Shown: in pieces, positions 6,059 through 14,105 of the stretch
Layout: each line of letters starts with the position of its first letter
How positions within the stretch are numbered: position 1 is the stretch's first letter
DNA from: CAZKFN01 sp964552035
GTDB lineage: Bacteria; Bacteroidota; Bacteroidia; Flavobacteriales_E; Vicingaceae
Direction: 5' to 3'
Assembly: GCA_964552035.1 (NCBI GenBank)
Contig: CAZKFN010000042.1
Location: 1 to 17,433 of the forward strand
Length of the DNA stretch: 17,433 nt
The notes under the pieces: model-generated
The model's database searches: none
Told to the model about the DNA's origin: nothing
Seen by the model: only the letters and a program-made list of their open reading frames with translations
Program-made: the position numbers and the translations under genes

Positions 6059-7090
6059 TTATTTCACCTTAACAGCAAAATCTTCTTTGGGAATCATCTG
6101 TCCTATTTTAGCAACAAGGCAATTATTTTCCTTTAATATATATTCTACCTTTTGAGAGAAATCGGGTTCTACAGCTATTAACAAACCACCACTTGTTTGT
6201 GGATCACATAATAAAATACGTTGCTCTTTATTTTCTAATTCGATTTGATGACCATAACTTTCCCAATTTCTATTGGTACCACCAGGAATAGCCTCTAATT
6301 GAAGATAATGCCTAATATTTTTAAGAAAAGGAACCTGATTAAAGTTAATGATACTGGAGAGTTGACTTCCATTGCAAAGTTCTCTTAAATGCCCTAACAA
6401 ACCAAACCCTGTCACATCCGTCATAGCTTTTACTCCTTCGAGTATTGAAAGTTCCCTTCCAACATTATTTAATTGATTCATACTATCAGAAGCAAGGTGT
6501 GCATCCTCTTTTTTTAGGATTCCCTTTTTTTGAGCCGTACTTAAAATTCCTACACCTAAAGGCTTTGTCAAATACAGTTGGCAATTTTCTGTAGCTGTAT
6601 TATTTCTCTTTAATCGTTCCAATTCCACTCTACCTGTAACAGCAAGACCAAATATGGGCTCCGGAGAGTCAATACTATGTCCGCCCGCAATTTGTATTCC
6701 TGCAGCAGCACAAGCCTTTTTTCCTCCTTCCATTACTTGATTCGCAATTTTTGCCGGCAATTTGTGTATGGGCCAACCCAAAATAGCAATAGCCACCAAA
6801 GGAGTTCCCCCCATAGCATAAACATCACTAATGGCATTTGTCGCAGCTATAGAACCATATAAAAAAGGATCATCCACTATGGGCATAAAAAAATCAGTGG
6901 TGCTAATTATTGCCGTTCCATCGCCTAAATCATAAACTGCAGCATCATCTGATGAATCATTTCCTACCAATAAATTTCTATTAACTAAAGAATCATCCAA
7001 CTGGGGAATTAGTTCTGATAAAATAGCAGGGGAAATTTTACAACCACAACCTGCACCGTGGCTATATTGAGTAAGTTTTATTTCTGACAT
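6059..7090 (-). CDS. selD: Selenide, water dikinase (selenophosphate synthase)
   Basis: Makes selenophosphate from selenide and ATP in the cytosol; selenophosphate is the selenium donor for tRNA 2-selenouridine and, where present, selenocysteine. The 343 residues align from end to end with E. coli SelD: LTQYSHGAGCGCK near the start gives catalytic Cys15 and Lys18 (E. coli Cys17 and Lys20), followed by STTDFFMPIVDDP, NAISDVYAMGG, AGGHSID, GVKAMTDVTGFGLLGH and LCDPQTSGGLL. The active site uses cysteine, not selenocysteine. The start lies 29 bp inside selU, so the pair is one operon with probable translational coupling. With SelU adjacent and no selA/selB here, the visible use of selenium is tRNA modification. 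Confidence 0.97.
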   Translation of the reverse strand: MSEIKLTQYSHGAGCGCKISPAILSELIPQLDDSLVNRNLLVGNDSSDDAAVYDLGDGTAIISTTDFFMPIVDDPFLYGSIAATNAISDVYAMGGTPLVAIAILGWPIHKLPAKIANQVMEGGKKACAAAGIQIAGGHSIDSPEPIFGLAVTGRVELERLKRNNTATENCQLYLTKPLGVGILSTAQKKGILKKEDAHLASDSMNQLNNVGRELSILEGVKAMTDVTGFGLLGHLRELCNGSQLSSIINFNQVPFLKNIRHYLQLEAIPGGTNRNWESYGHQIELENKEQRILLCDPQTSGGLLIAVEPDFSQKVEYILKENNCLVAKIGQMIPKEDFAVKVK

Positions 7091-8111
7091 AGTTCCTTTT
7101 TATTAATTCTTGTTCAAGGCAAGCCCATAAATCAGATGACTTTGTAGTCTCACAACGTAGTTTATATACCTTGGTTTTAGATTTCTTATTTAATGCCTTA
7201 TCATACATCTTATCATAATACGATAAGCAATACACTGCCGTTTTCTCCAATTGTCCATTATACAAACAACTTTTAGCATCTTCTAAATCTTTCTTGCTAA
7301 ATCTTTTCTTTATTTTTAAAATATCACTCCACAATAAATCTTCAGGATAATTGCCATAATCTATTGCAAGTTTTTTTGCTCTTGTTTCTTTTGGTACTTC
7401 TAAAAAAAACATGGGAGCATGTTTCATCTGTTGATAAAAATAATGGGGGACAAAAACATTTCCAATAAAAGCACTTTCATCTTCCACAAACAAAGGATAG
7501 TTAATGTCTTTTTTTCGTAATTCTTCAAACAAGTTATTTTCAAACTGTTCAGTAGTAGGCTGTACATGCTCTGGCAATAGCCCAAAAGCTGAACCTCTAT
7601 GATTGGCTAACCCCTCCAAATCTATAATCTGATGCCCTTTTGCTTCTAGGTAATGCAATAAATCTGTTTTCCCTGTTCCCGTATACCCCCCAATAATTAA
7701 CAACTTCCTTTCTCTAGCGAATTCTTCTTGAACTTTTTGCCTCCATGCTTTATACCCCTTTTCTAAAACACCAACTTGAAAGCCATTTTCTTCTAAAAAT
7801 TCAGCAAGCTTTCTACTTCTCATCCCTCCTCTCCAACAATGTATGATGGGATTTCCTTTTAAATTTCTAAACCTATCCAAATAATACGGTTTCTTTTTTT
7901 TTGCAAAATCCAAACCCAACTCAAAGGCTCTTTCCTTAGATTCTTGCTTATATGCCCTCCCAATAATTGCTCGCTCTTCATTCGAAAATAAAGGAATATT
8001 CATAGCTTTTGGGATGTGCCCCTTTTTATATTCTATTGGGGAACGTACATCGACAATACATCTTTCCCGCTCATTATCAATGAGTTCTTTTATGGATAAA
8101 AATTCTATCAT
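7062..8111 (-). CDS. selU: tRNA 2-selenouridine synthase
   Basis: SelU (also MnmH or YbbB) swaps sulfur for selenium in 2-thiouridine at the wobble position of tRNA-Lys, -Glu and -Gln, using selenophosphate and a geranylated intermediate. The 349 residues contain an N-terminal rhodanese domain (about 5-110: CIVDVRSPIEYKKGHIP, and the catalytic Cys92 in IIHCWRGGMRSRK) and a C-terminal P-loop domain with Walker A GGYTGTGKT at 141-149, followed by IIDLEGLANHRGSAFG. The length is normal for the family. It is the first gene of the selU-selD operon and supplies the enzyme that consumes the SelD product. A -7 box sits 2 nt before the start, predicting a leaderless transcript. Confidence 0.95.
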   Translation of the reverse strand: MIEFLSIKELIDNERERCIVDVRSPIEYKKGHIPKAMNIPLFSNEERAIIGRAYKQESKERAFELGLDFAKKKKPYYLDRFRNLKGNPIIHCWRGGMRSRKLAEFLEENGFQVGVLEKGYKAWRQKVQEEFARERKLLIIGGYTGTGKTDLLHYLEAKGHQIIDLEGLANHRGSAFGLLPEHVQPTTEQFENNLFEELRKKDINYPLFVEDESAFIGNVFVPHYFYQQMKHAPMFFLEVPKETRAKKLAIDYGNYPEDLLWSDILKIKKRFSKKDLEDAKSCLYNGQLEKTAVYCLSYYDKMYDKALNKKSKTKVYKLRCETTKSSDLWACLEQELIKRNYVRNKTYSI

Positions 8112-8113
8112 AG

Positions 8114-8121
8114 CAAAAGTA
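8114..8121 (-). promoter_or_regulatory. -7 box TACTTTTG of the selU-selD operon
   Basis: Read on the minus strand, TACTTTTG fits TAnnTTTG exactly and ends 2 nt before the selU ATG. Transcription would begin at or just inside the start codon, so the mRNA should be leaderless. The 290-bp divergent gap up to 8401 otherwise shows no gene or strong repeat. Confidence 0.5.
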
Positions 8122-8401
8122 AATCAGCCTTAACCTATAATAAGCTATTACGTAATTGAATAATCAAATGAACGAAAAAAAGTTTCATTCTTCCTAAGTT
8201 AGATTGAAGGTAACCAACTTAATGGACATTTTGAATTGTGTATTGTGTCTTTATCAATTAAGAAACAAGGGCAAGGATAAAATTAGGATTATTCTTTTTG
8301 GAATAAATTATTAGCCACTTAAATTATATGTTAATTAAAAATTAAAGTAATACTTTTCCAACTTCAATTTTTCATTATCTTAGGTTTAAAATTTAGACTC
8401 T

Positions 8402-11242
8402 TTGAAAGCATATCCCCTCCTTTTATTTTTTACTTTATTTGTAGGTCTATGCACCATTAGCACCCAAGCACAACCCTTGGGAGACAAGAGTAGATACATG
8501 GAATGGCAAGAATTTAACAGCAATTACGGAAAATACATTTATCCAAAAACCATAACATCCCAAGCTCTAGAAACAGCGCAACTCATCCATGCACTTCATC
8601 TATACAATCCTATTCAATATCCTACGAAATCGAGGAAATTCGCAATATTAATCAATCATAAAACTATTGAATCTAATGGTTATGTGGCTTTGGCACCCTT
8701 TAGAAGTGAACTTTTCGCTACTCCACCTCAATCTCTCAATTCCTTGGGAACTACCAATTGGATGAAGCTATTGGCTATCCATGAAGAGCGACATATTCAA
8801 CAATTTAACCATGCCAACAAAGGGATTAGTAAATTGGCTTATTACCTTAGTGGAGATTTTGGGTTGTCTGTTGCGCAATTCCTCGCCATTCCCAATTGGT
8901 TTTTTGAAGGAGATGCCGTGCTTACAGAAACCGTACTTTCACATTCTGGTAGAGGAAGAGTACCACACTTTACTGCTTTTCAAAGAAGTATTGCTCACAC
9001 CAATACCACTTATTCTTATCATAAAATTAGAAATGGTTCATACAAAGACTTAGTTCCTAATCACTATGTTTGGGGATATTCCTTTCTTGCAGAATTAAGT
9101 AAAGAAAAAGGATTTGACATATTTGCTGATATTCTTGAAGATGCAGCTTCTTATAAATCGGTATTCTACCCTTTTAGCCGTTCTCTAAAAAAACACAGCT
9201 CCTATACTACCAAAAGTCTCTACCTTAAAAGCTGGGACAGTTCTAAAAAGTTTTGGCAAAAACAACTACAAAATAAAACCCTAACACCTACCCAAGCCCT
9301 TAGCGATACTTCCTTAAAAGTAGTTACTACCTATGCGTTCCCACAATACATCAACGATAGTAGTTTCATCGTTCGCAAAAGAACCAACAAATCCACCGAT
9401 CAAATTGTACTGTATCAAAAAAACAAAAAGGAAAAAATCATACTTCATCCTGGTGCATCAGAAAATGCTTTTTTTCACTACAAAGACAGTCTTATGGTTT
9501 GGACAGTTTATCAAAACCATCCAAGAAGAGTTTCCGAATCTTATGAAAACATTATGCTCTATGACTTTAAAGAAAAGAAACAAAAACAAATCACTAAGAA
9601 AGGAAGGTTTTTCTCCCCAGTTGTGGCACCTAAATCCTCAAACATATATGCTTTAAAGTATTCAGAAAATTTACAATCAGAACTGTATGTATTTGATATA
9701 AAGCGTCATGAAGAAAAAAAGATTTATAACTTCCCCCCTTCTGCTTTTGTTGCCCGATTAACCCTTGATGAGGATGAAGAAAACTTGGCTTACATTAAAA
9801 GAAAAAATGATTTAGCAGCTATTTTCATCTTTAATTTAACAACTCAAAAAGAAACTCAAATCACACCTTGGTCAGCTCATACCCTTGATGCTCCTAGAAT
9901 AAAAAATGACTTTGTCTTTTATGAAGCGGGATACAATCAAGTCAACAACTTATACAAAAGTCCTTCTAAAGGTAGTTTAGAGGTGATACAATTAACAGAA
10001 GTTCCCTTAGGAGCTTATCAAGCAGACCTCAGTCCTAATGGTGAAAACTTAATCTTTAAAGAAGTCATCTTCAACGGCAATCAGCTTTCAAGCCTCGCAT
10101 TAAAAGACGCATTAAATCAAACTCTTGAACCTGTAGAACCTGTACAACAAAACTGGAGATATCCCCATCTCAACTTAGTATTTGACGAAGAGTTTTCTGC
10201 TATAAACAAACCAATGCCCAGCCATTTTACAACACCAAAAGCACATCAAGGAATTTTTAGAGGAACGCGCTTGCATTCATGGTTAATCGAGACATCTCCA
10301 GCATCACAGGGCATTCAACTGTATTTCAACAACTTTGTCAATGACCTTTCAGCTACTTTAGGGGGAGGATATAACCACAACGAAAAAGGAGAATATTATA
10401 AAGGAGAATTAAACTATGGTAGATGGCTTCCTATTCTTAGTCTTAATGGAGATTATAACTATAGATATATCCAACAATTTGGTGAATCTGCTGAATTAAA
10501 AGAAGAAGTTTACCGACAAAAAAGTGGAGGATTAAAAGCTAGAATCCCATTAGAATGGAAAATGGAAAACTTCGACAGTAAAATAGAAGTTGAAACTGGT
10601 GCCAAATGGGTAAATCTGCAAAATAATAGTGATAATTATCTTAAAAACTTTCAAATCGCACATGCTGCTTTCAATTTTACCTTTAAAAGAAGAAAAGCTA
10701 TACAACAACTAAATTCACCACTAGGAATAGAAAACCAACTCTATTATGGAAAGAGTATAGAAGGAAAATCCATTGAAAGAATTCAAACTGAAGGGAGAAT
10801 CTATTTGCCTTCTTTTTTCAAAACACACAGTTTGCAGTTAGCTATGGGTTATAAAAAAGAATTAGAAGAAAACATCTATAGGGAGGTAGATAATTTCAAT
10901 TACAGTAGAGGTTACCAGCAGAGTTTTGGAGACGAGTATCTTCGCTATTCTATAGACTATCACTTTCCCTTATTTTATCCCGATTGGGGATTTGGGGGAA
11001 TCACATACTTTAAACGAATAAGAGCACAATTGTATTATGATTATGGAAAAAACAAAATCAACCGAACCAAAGAAACCTATGATTTAAGTGCTACCGGTAT
11101 TGAAATTAACTTTGATAATACCTTTTTTAACATACTCCCTTTGAGTATTGGCATTCAAGCCTCCTACAAGTTAAAAGCTACTCCCTACGACAATTTGGAA
11201 TATCCATGGGATTATAGAATTACGATAAGCAATGCCTTTTAG
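8402..11242 (+). CDS. Exported HExxH peptidase-propeller-outer-membrane barrel protein
   Basis: A 946-residue protein starting at TTG; a stop at 8387-8389 just upstream excludes an earlier start, and the TTG gives a clean signal peptide (residues 1-23, cleavage near TQA-Q). Residues about 35-290 look like a peptidase-MA/gluzincin domain: HEERH (127-131) for zinc and catalysis, and E169 in NWFFEGDA as the likely third ligand. About 300-600 is a series of TolB/WD-like propeller blades (VVAPKSSNIYALKYSENL, LTLDEDEENLAYIKRK, LSPNGENLIFKE). About 610-946 alternates polar and hydrophobic strands and ends in ITISNAF, the terminal Phe of outer-membrane barrels. I infer a surface or periplasm-facing protease held in the outer membrane; the substrate is unknown. 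A possible weak -7 box, TAGGTTTA, lies at 8381-8388. The neighbours give no clue. Confidence 0.7.
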   Translation: MKAYPLLLFFTLFVGLCTISTQAQPLGDKSRYMEWQEFNSNYGKYIYPKTITSQALETAQLIHALHLYNPIQYPTKSRKFAILINHKTIESNGYVALAPFRSELFATPPQSLNSLGTTNWMKLLAIHEERHIQQFNHANKGISKLAYYLSGDFGLSVAQFLAIPNWFFEGDAVLTETVLSHSGRGRVPHFTAFQRSIAHTNTTYSYHKIRNGSYKDLVPNHYVWGYSFLAELSKEKGFDIFADILEDAASYKSVFYPFSRSLKKHSSYTTKSLYLKSWDSSKKFWQKQLQNKTLTPTQALSDTSLKVVTTYAFPQYINDSSFIVRKRTNKSTDQIVLYQKNKKEKIILHPGASENAFFHYKDSLMVWTVYQNHPRRVSESYENIMLYDFKEKKQKQITKKGRFFSPVVAPKSSNIYALKYSENLQSELYVFDIKRHEEKKIYNFPPSAFVARLTLDEDEENLAYIKRKNDLAAIFIFNLTTQKETQITPWSAHTLDAPRIKNDFVFYEAGYNQVNNLYKSPSKGSLEVIQLTEVPLGAYQADLSPNGENLIFKEVIFNGNQLSSLALKDALNQTLEPVEPVQQNWRYPHLNLVFDEEFSAINKPMPSHFTTPKAHQGIFRGTRLHSWLIETSPASQGIQLYFNNFVNDLSATLGGGYNHNEKGEYYKGELNYGRWLPILSLNGDYNYRYIQQFGESAELKEEVYRQKSGGLKARIPLEWKMENFDSKIEVETGAKWVNLQNNSDNYLKNFQIAHAAFNFTFKRRKAIQQLNSPLGIENQLYYGKSIEGKSIERIQTEGRIYLPSFFKTHSLQLAMGYKKELEENIYREVDNFNYSRGYQQSFGDEYLRYSIDYHFPLFYPDWGFGGITYFKRIRAQLYYDYGKNKINRTKETYDLSATGIEINFDNTFFNILPLSIGIQASYKLKATPYDNLEYPWDYRITISNAF

Positions 11243-11243
11243 C

Positions 11244-11801
11244 TCAGAACTGCGGATTGCATTTTACGACAAACTCATAAAAAGCATAGAGGGATTCAAA
11301 CTGATAATCTGCTTCCTTCAGTTGATTTTCATCCTTAGATATATGTACGGTAATCATTCCTACTCTTTTACCCATTTGCATATCTGATAGAGAATCACCT
11401 ACCATGACCGATTTTTTAAAATCAATTTCTGCATAATCTTTACGTGCTTCTTCGGCCATCCCAGTATTTGGCTTTCTATAAATAGAGTTGGAAGAAGCTA
11501 ATTCAGGGCTAAAGTAGACCTTATCAATTTTTCCACCAGCTTCTCCAATTTTATTATTCATATAAGCATGCACTTCTTTGAGGTCATCTTTGGTCATGAT
11601 ACCCTTACCTATTCCCTGTTGATTGGTAACAACTACAGTTCTTTCAAAGTACCGATTAAGGCCAGTAACAGCTTCTACTGAACCTTTTATAAAGACAAAT
11701 TCTTCAATACGTTTTACATAATCGTTAGGCAATTTTTTATTAATAACACCATCACGATCCAAAAACAAAGTCCACTTTTTATCTAATTTTAGGGCTTGCA
11801 T
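11244..11801 (-). CDS. HAD-IIIA phosphatase, GmhB/HisB-N-like
   Basis: A 185-residue cytosolic HAD hydrolase. All catalytic motifs are visible: nucleophile and acid D15 and D17 in FLDRDGVIN, T59-N60 in VVTNQQG, K110 in YRKPNTGM and D136/D140 in VGDSLSDM. Relatives remove the 7-phosphate from heptose 1,7-bisphosphate (GmhB) or act on histidinol phosphate. The zinc-binding Cys/His loop of typical GmhB, which normally precedes the KP motif, is replaced by YFSPELASSNSIYRK, with no cysteine. Substrate assignment is therefore open, although a GT9 heptosyltransferase-like gene about 4 kb away would fit a heptose pathway. It converges on the 946-residue gene with one base between the stops. A near-consensus -7 box (TAATATTTG, with a 3-nt spacer) lies at 11825-11833 on the minus strand. 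Confidence 0.85.
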   Translation of the reverse strand: MQALKLDKKWTLFLDRDGVINKKLPNDYVKRIEEFVFIKGSVEAVTGLNRYFERTVVVTNQQGIGKGIMTKDDLKEVHAYMNNKIGEAGGKIDKVYFSPELASSNSIYRKPNTGMAEEARKDYAEIDFKKSVMVGDSLSDMQMGKRVGMITVHISKDENQLKEADYQFESLYAFYEFVVKCNPQF

Positions 11802-11925
11802 TTTTTAAAAGTCTTATGCGATTACAAATATTACTTTTTGCGAATTTCGTATTCACAGTCAATAAATACAAAAATTTAAGCCTTATTCTTTTTTTAGTCT
11901 GGGACAAAAGAGAAAGAAATAGAGA

Positions 11926-11941
11926 ATTAATGACCATTAAT
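11926..11941. repeat. Inverted repeat ATTAATG-AC-CATTAAT beyond the tRNA 3' end
   Basis: Perfect 7-bp arms with a 2-nt spacer begin 9 nt after the 3' end of the minus-strand tRNA gene and are followed on that strand by a pyrimidine-rich stretch. It could be a weak terminator or processing element; AT-only arms and a 2-nt loop make this uncertain. Confidence 0.25.
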
Positions 11942-11950
11942 CCCTTATTG

Positions 11951-12024
11951 TAGCGAGGGGGGGACTTGATCCCCCGACCTCCGGGTTATGAATCCGGCAC
12001 TCTTACCAGCTGAGCTACCTCGCC
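11951..12024 (-). tRNA. tRNA-Met (anticodon CAU)
   Basis: The 74 nt fold into a cloverleaf: acceptor GGCGAGG/CCTCGCT with G1-U72, D-arm GCTC/GAGT with an AGCTGGTAA loop, anticodon loop TTCATAA, variable AGGTC, T-arm GGGGG/CCCCC, and A73. The CCA end is not encoded. The anticodon stem lacks the three G-C pairs typical of initiators, so an elongator tRNA-Met is favoured; the lysidine-modified tRNA-Ile(CAU) cannot be wholly excluded. Oddities are an A31-C39 mismatch at the base of the anticodon loop and A instead of T at position 54 of the T-loop (ATCAAGT). Confidence 0.9.
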
Positions 12025-12038
12025 AAAATTTGAGGACG

Positions 12039-12046
12039 CAAATATA
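12039..12046 (-). promoter_or_regulatory. -7 box TATATTTG of the tRNA-Met gene
   Basis: On the minus strand, TATATTTG is an exact TAnnTTTG match, 14 nt before the first base of the tRNA. This leaves a short 5' leader for RNase P to remove. Confidence 0.65.
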
Positions 12047-12153
12047 ATTCTTTTGTCATATTAAATGAAAACATTAATGGGAATTATTTTATTATTCTAT
12101 TTACTCATTAAAACTACTACTTACAAAAGACATAGAGTTTAGAATAATTTTAT

Positions 12154-12160
12154 TATCTTG
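12154..12160 (+). promoter_or_regulatory. Possible -7 box (TATCTTG) of the START-like gene
   Basis: TATCTTG followed by C is one T short of TATCTTTG. It would give a leader of about 20 nt before the ATG at 12187. The match is imperfect. Confidence 0.3.
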
Positions 12161-12186
12161 CAATTTTAAACCAATTTTAGTTACTT

Positions 12187-12570
12187 ATGTCAGAGAAAAT
12201 AAAATATGAAATTGAATTTGTTGTGAAAGCCTCACCCAAAATGCTTTACAAATTCCTTTCTACGCCTTCAGGTTTATCTGAATGGTTTGCTGATAACGTA
12301 AACTCTAGAGGGAAAAAATTCTCCTTTTTTTGGGAAGGAACTGAAGAAGTAGCTGAATTAATTAGCAAAAAAGCAAATGATTTTATTCGATTCAAATGGG
12401 AAGATGACGACGATGAGGATACTTATTTTGAATTTAAAATAATTAAAGATGAACTCACTCGTGATGTAGCCCTATTGGTAGTTGACTTTGCTGAAGATGA
12501 TGAAATCGAAGAGTCCAAAAGATTATGGGAGAGCCAAATTAACAGTTTACTCCACGTAATTGGTTCATAA
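12187..12570 (+). CDS. START-like domain protein (AHSA1/SRPBCC superfamily)
   Basis: A 127-residue cytosolic protein of the small START-like family widespread in Bacteroidota. It opens with the typical beta-strand and helix (KIKYEIEFVVKASPKMLYKFLSTPSGLSEWFAD, residues 5-36), then FSFFWEG, FIRFKWED and a C-terminal helix (SKRLWESQINSLLHVIG). SRPBCC folds enclose a hydrophobic pocket; no ligand or partner is known for this family. Residues 72-78 are a run of Asp/Glu, and the protein is acidic overall. It lies 53 nt before the LptF-like gene on the same strand; shared transcription is possible, but a weak -7 box between them suggests the permease has its own promoter. Confidence 0.8.
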   Translation: MSEKIKYEIEFVVKASPKMLYKFLSTPSGLSEWFADNVNSRGKKFSFFWEGTEEVAELISKKANDFIRFKWEDDDDEDTYFEFKIIKDELTRDVALLVVDFAEDDEIEESKRLWESQINSLLHVIGS

Positions 12571-12599
12571 TTTCGCTTCTAAGTACTGCCGTAAATCAC

Positions 12600-12607
12600 T
12601 AACTTCG
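12600..12607 (+). promoter_or_regulatory. Possible -7 box (TAACTTCG) of the permease operon
   Basis: TAACTTCG differs from TAnnTTTG at one fixed position. It lies 16 nt before the TTG start of the permease, giving a very short leader. Confidence 0.35.
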
Positions 12608-12623
12608 CAGTAAAATTTTCTTT

Positions 12624-14105
12624 TTGAAAACTATTTCAAAATTTATTCTTAGGTCCTTTGCTGGACCCTTTGTTGCAACTTTCTTTATTGCCTTATTTGT
12701 ATTATTAATGCAATTCGTTTGGAAGTATGTAGACGATATGGTAGGCAAAGGCCTAGAGTGGTATGTTATTGCAGAACTCTTATTTTATGTTTCTGCTAGT
12801 CTTGTCCCTATGGCACTACCTTTAGCCATCCTTCTCTCCTCCATTATGACCATGGGAAATCTTGGTGAACATTATGAATTGGTTGCTTTTCGATCAGCTG
12901 GTGTTTCCTTAAAAAGAATTTTACGTCCCCTCACCGTTATTGTCATCATACTTAGCTGTATTGCTTTCTTATTCTCTAACTATTGGCTACCCATTGCCAA
13001 CCTCAAAAGCAAATCCCTGCTTTATGATGTTAAAGAACAAAAACCTACCATTGATATTCGACCGGGTATCTTCTCTAATGCACTAGATGATTATACCATA
13101 CGAGTAAAAGACAAAAAGGTAATCGACGATGTTGAGCATTTATACGATGTATTAATCTACGATCATAGTGAAGGAAAAGGAAATCAAACCGTAATTATTG
13201 CAGAAGAGGGCATCATGACAACTACTGTTGATAAAAAGTACTTAGAATTACGTTTATTCAACGGTGAGAGTTATGATGAAAGTGCTCAACAAGGTGAAAA
13301 AGATAAGTTTCCCCACCTTAGGTCTAAATTTAAAAAAAATACCATTCGATTTGATCTCTCTCAATTTAGCTTAAATAGAACCGATGAGGAACTTTTTAAA
13401 AGCAATTACAAAATGCTAAATCTCAAACAACTAAATGAGGCGATTGATACTCTTAACAAATTAAAGGACGAGCAAATAACCTATTTAAAAGATGCCTTAA
13501 AATCAAATTCATTGTTGGGTTTTAAAAGAATTAGAACTTCTTTAGAAATGCAAATGGAAAGAGACGGCAGTAAGTTAGTTCTATCTGAAGAACTCCCTGA
13601 TTTTTATCAATTGATTGAAGATTTAACTTACGAAAAAGAAGCTAAACTCTATGAAACAGCTATGAACATTAGCCGAAGTTCAAAGTCTAGAATAGCTAAC
13701 ATCAAGGAAGAATTATACCAACGCAATAAATACATTAATTATCATAAAATTCATTGGCATCAAAAACTTACCCTTTCGTTTGCTTGTTTGGTGCTTTTCT
13801 TAATTGGAGCGCCACTAGGTGCCATTATCCGTAAGGGTGGATTGGGAATGCCCATAGTGCTTTCTGTAATTTTCTTTATTATATTTCATATCCTGAGCAT
13901 TACCGGAGAAAAAATGGCTAAAGAAGGAGCTGTCTCAGTAGTTATGGGCATGTGGATGGCCAGCTTAATTTTATTGCCCGTAGGAATATTTATCACCTAT
14001 AAAGCTACTACTGGAGTTAGCTTTTTTAGGTTAGACAACTTATTGGATAAATTAAAGAAAATCTTTCGTAAAAAAGATCAAAACACTCAAAACATTAGCC
14101 CATGA
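12624..14105 (+). CDS. LptF/LptG (YjgP/YjgQ) family permease
   Basis: Inner-membrane part of the ABC machine that extracts lipopolysaccharide and passes it to the periplasmic bridge. The start is TTG at 12624 (MKTISKFILRSFAGPF, the usual family start). Three helices are at the N-terminus (about 13-33, 46-76, 100-120), including the family motif region GNLGEHYELVAFRSAGVSLKRI, and three at the C-terminus (about 384-402, 410-430, 440-465), including IGAPLGAIIRKGGLG. The periplasmic part between them is long: 493 residues in all against roughly 360 for E. coli LptF or LptG, with a charged, helix-rich stretch about 255-375 likely to form coiled coil. It overlaps the next gene by 4 bp (ATGA). The sequence alone does not say whether it is the F or G subunit. 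Confidence 0.9.
   Translation: MKTISKFILRSFAGPFVATFFIALFVLLMQFVWKYVDDMVGKGLEWYVIAELLFYVSASLVPMALPLAILLSSIMTMGNLGEHYELVAFRSAGVSLKRILRPLTVIVIILSCIAFLFSNYWLPIANLKSKSLLYDVKEQKPTIDIRPGIFSNALDDYTIRVKDKKVIDDVEHLYDVLIYDHSEGKGNQTVIIAEEGIMTTTVDKKYLELRLFNGESYDESAQQGEKDKFPHLRSKFKKNTIRFDLSQFSLNRTDEELFKSNYKMLNLKQLNEAIDTLNKLKDEQITYLKDALKSNSLLGFKRIRTSLEMQMERDGSKLVLSEELPDFYQLIEDLTYEKEAKLYETAMNISRSSKSRIANIKEELYQRNKYINYHKIHWHQKLTLSFACLVLFLIGAPLGAIIRKGGLGMPIVLSVIFFIIFHILSITGEKMAKEGAVSVVMGMWMASLILLPVGIFITYKATTGVSFFRLDNLLDKLKKIFRKKDQNTQNISP

Noticed and set aside
9333..9656. 107-codon plus-strand frame inside the large exported protein
   Set aside because: The main frame continues through it with convincing propeller repeats; no sign of a frameshift.
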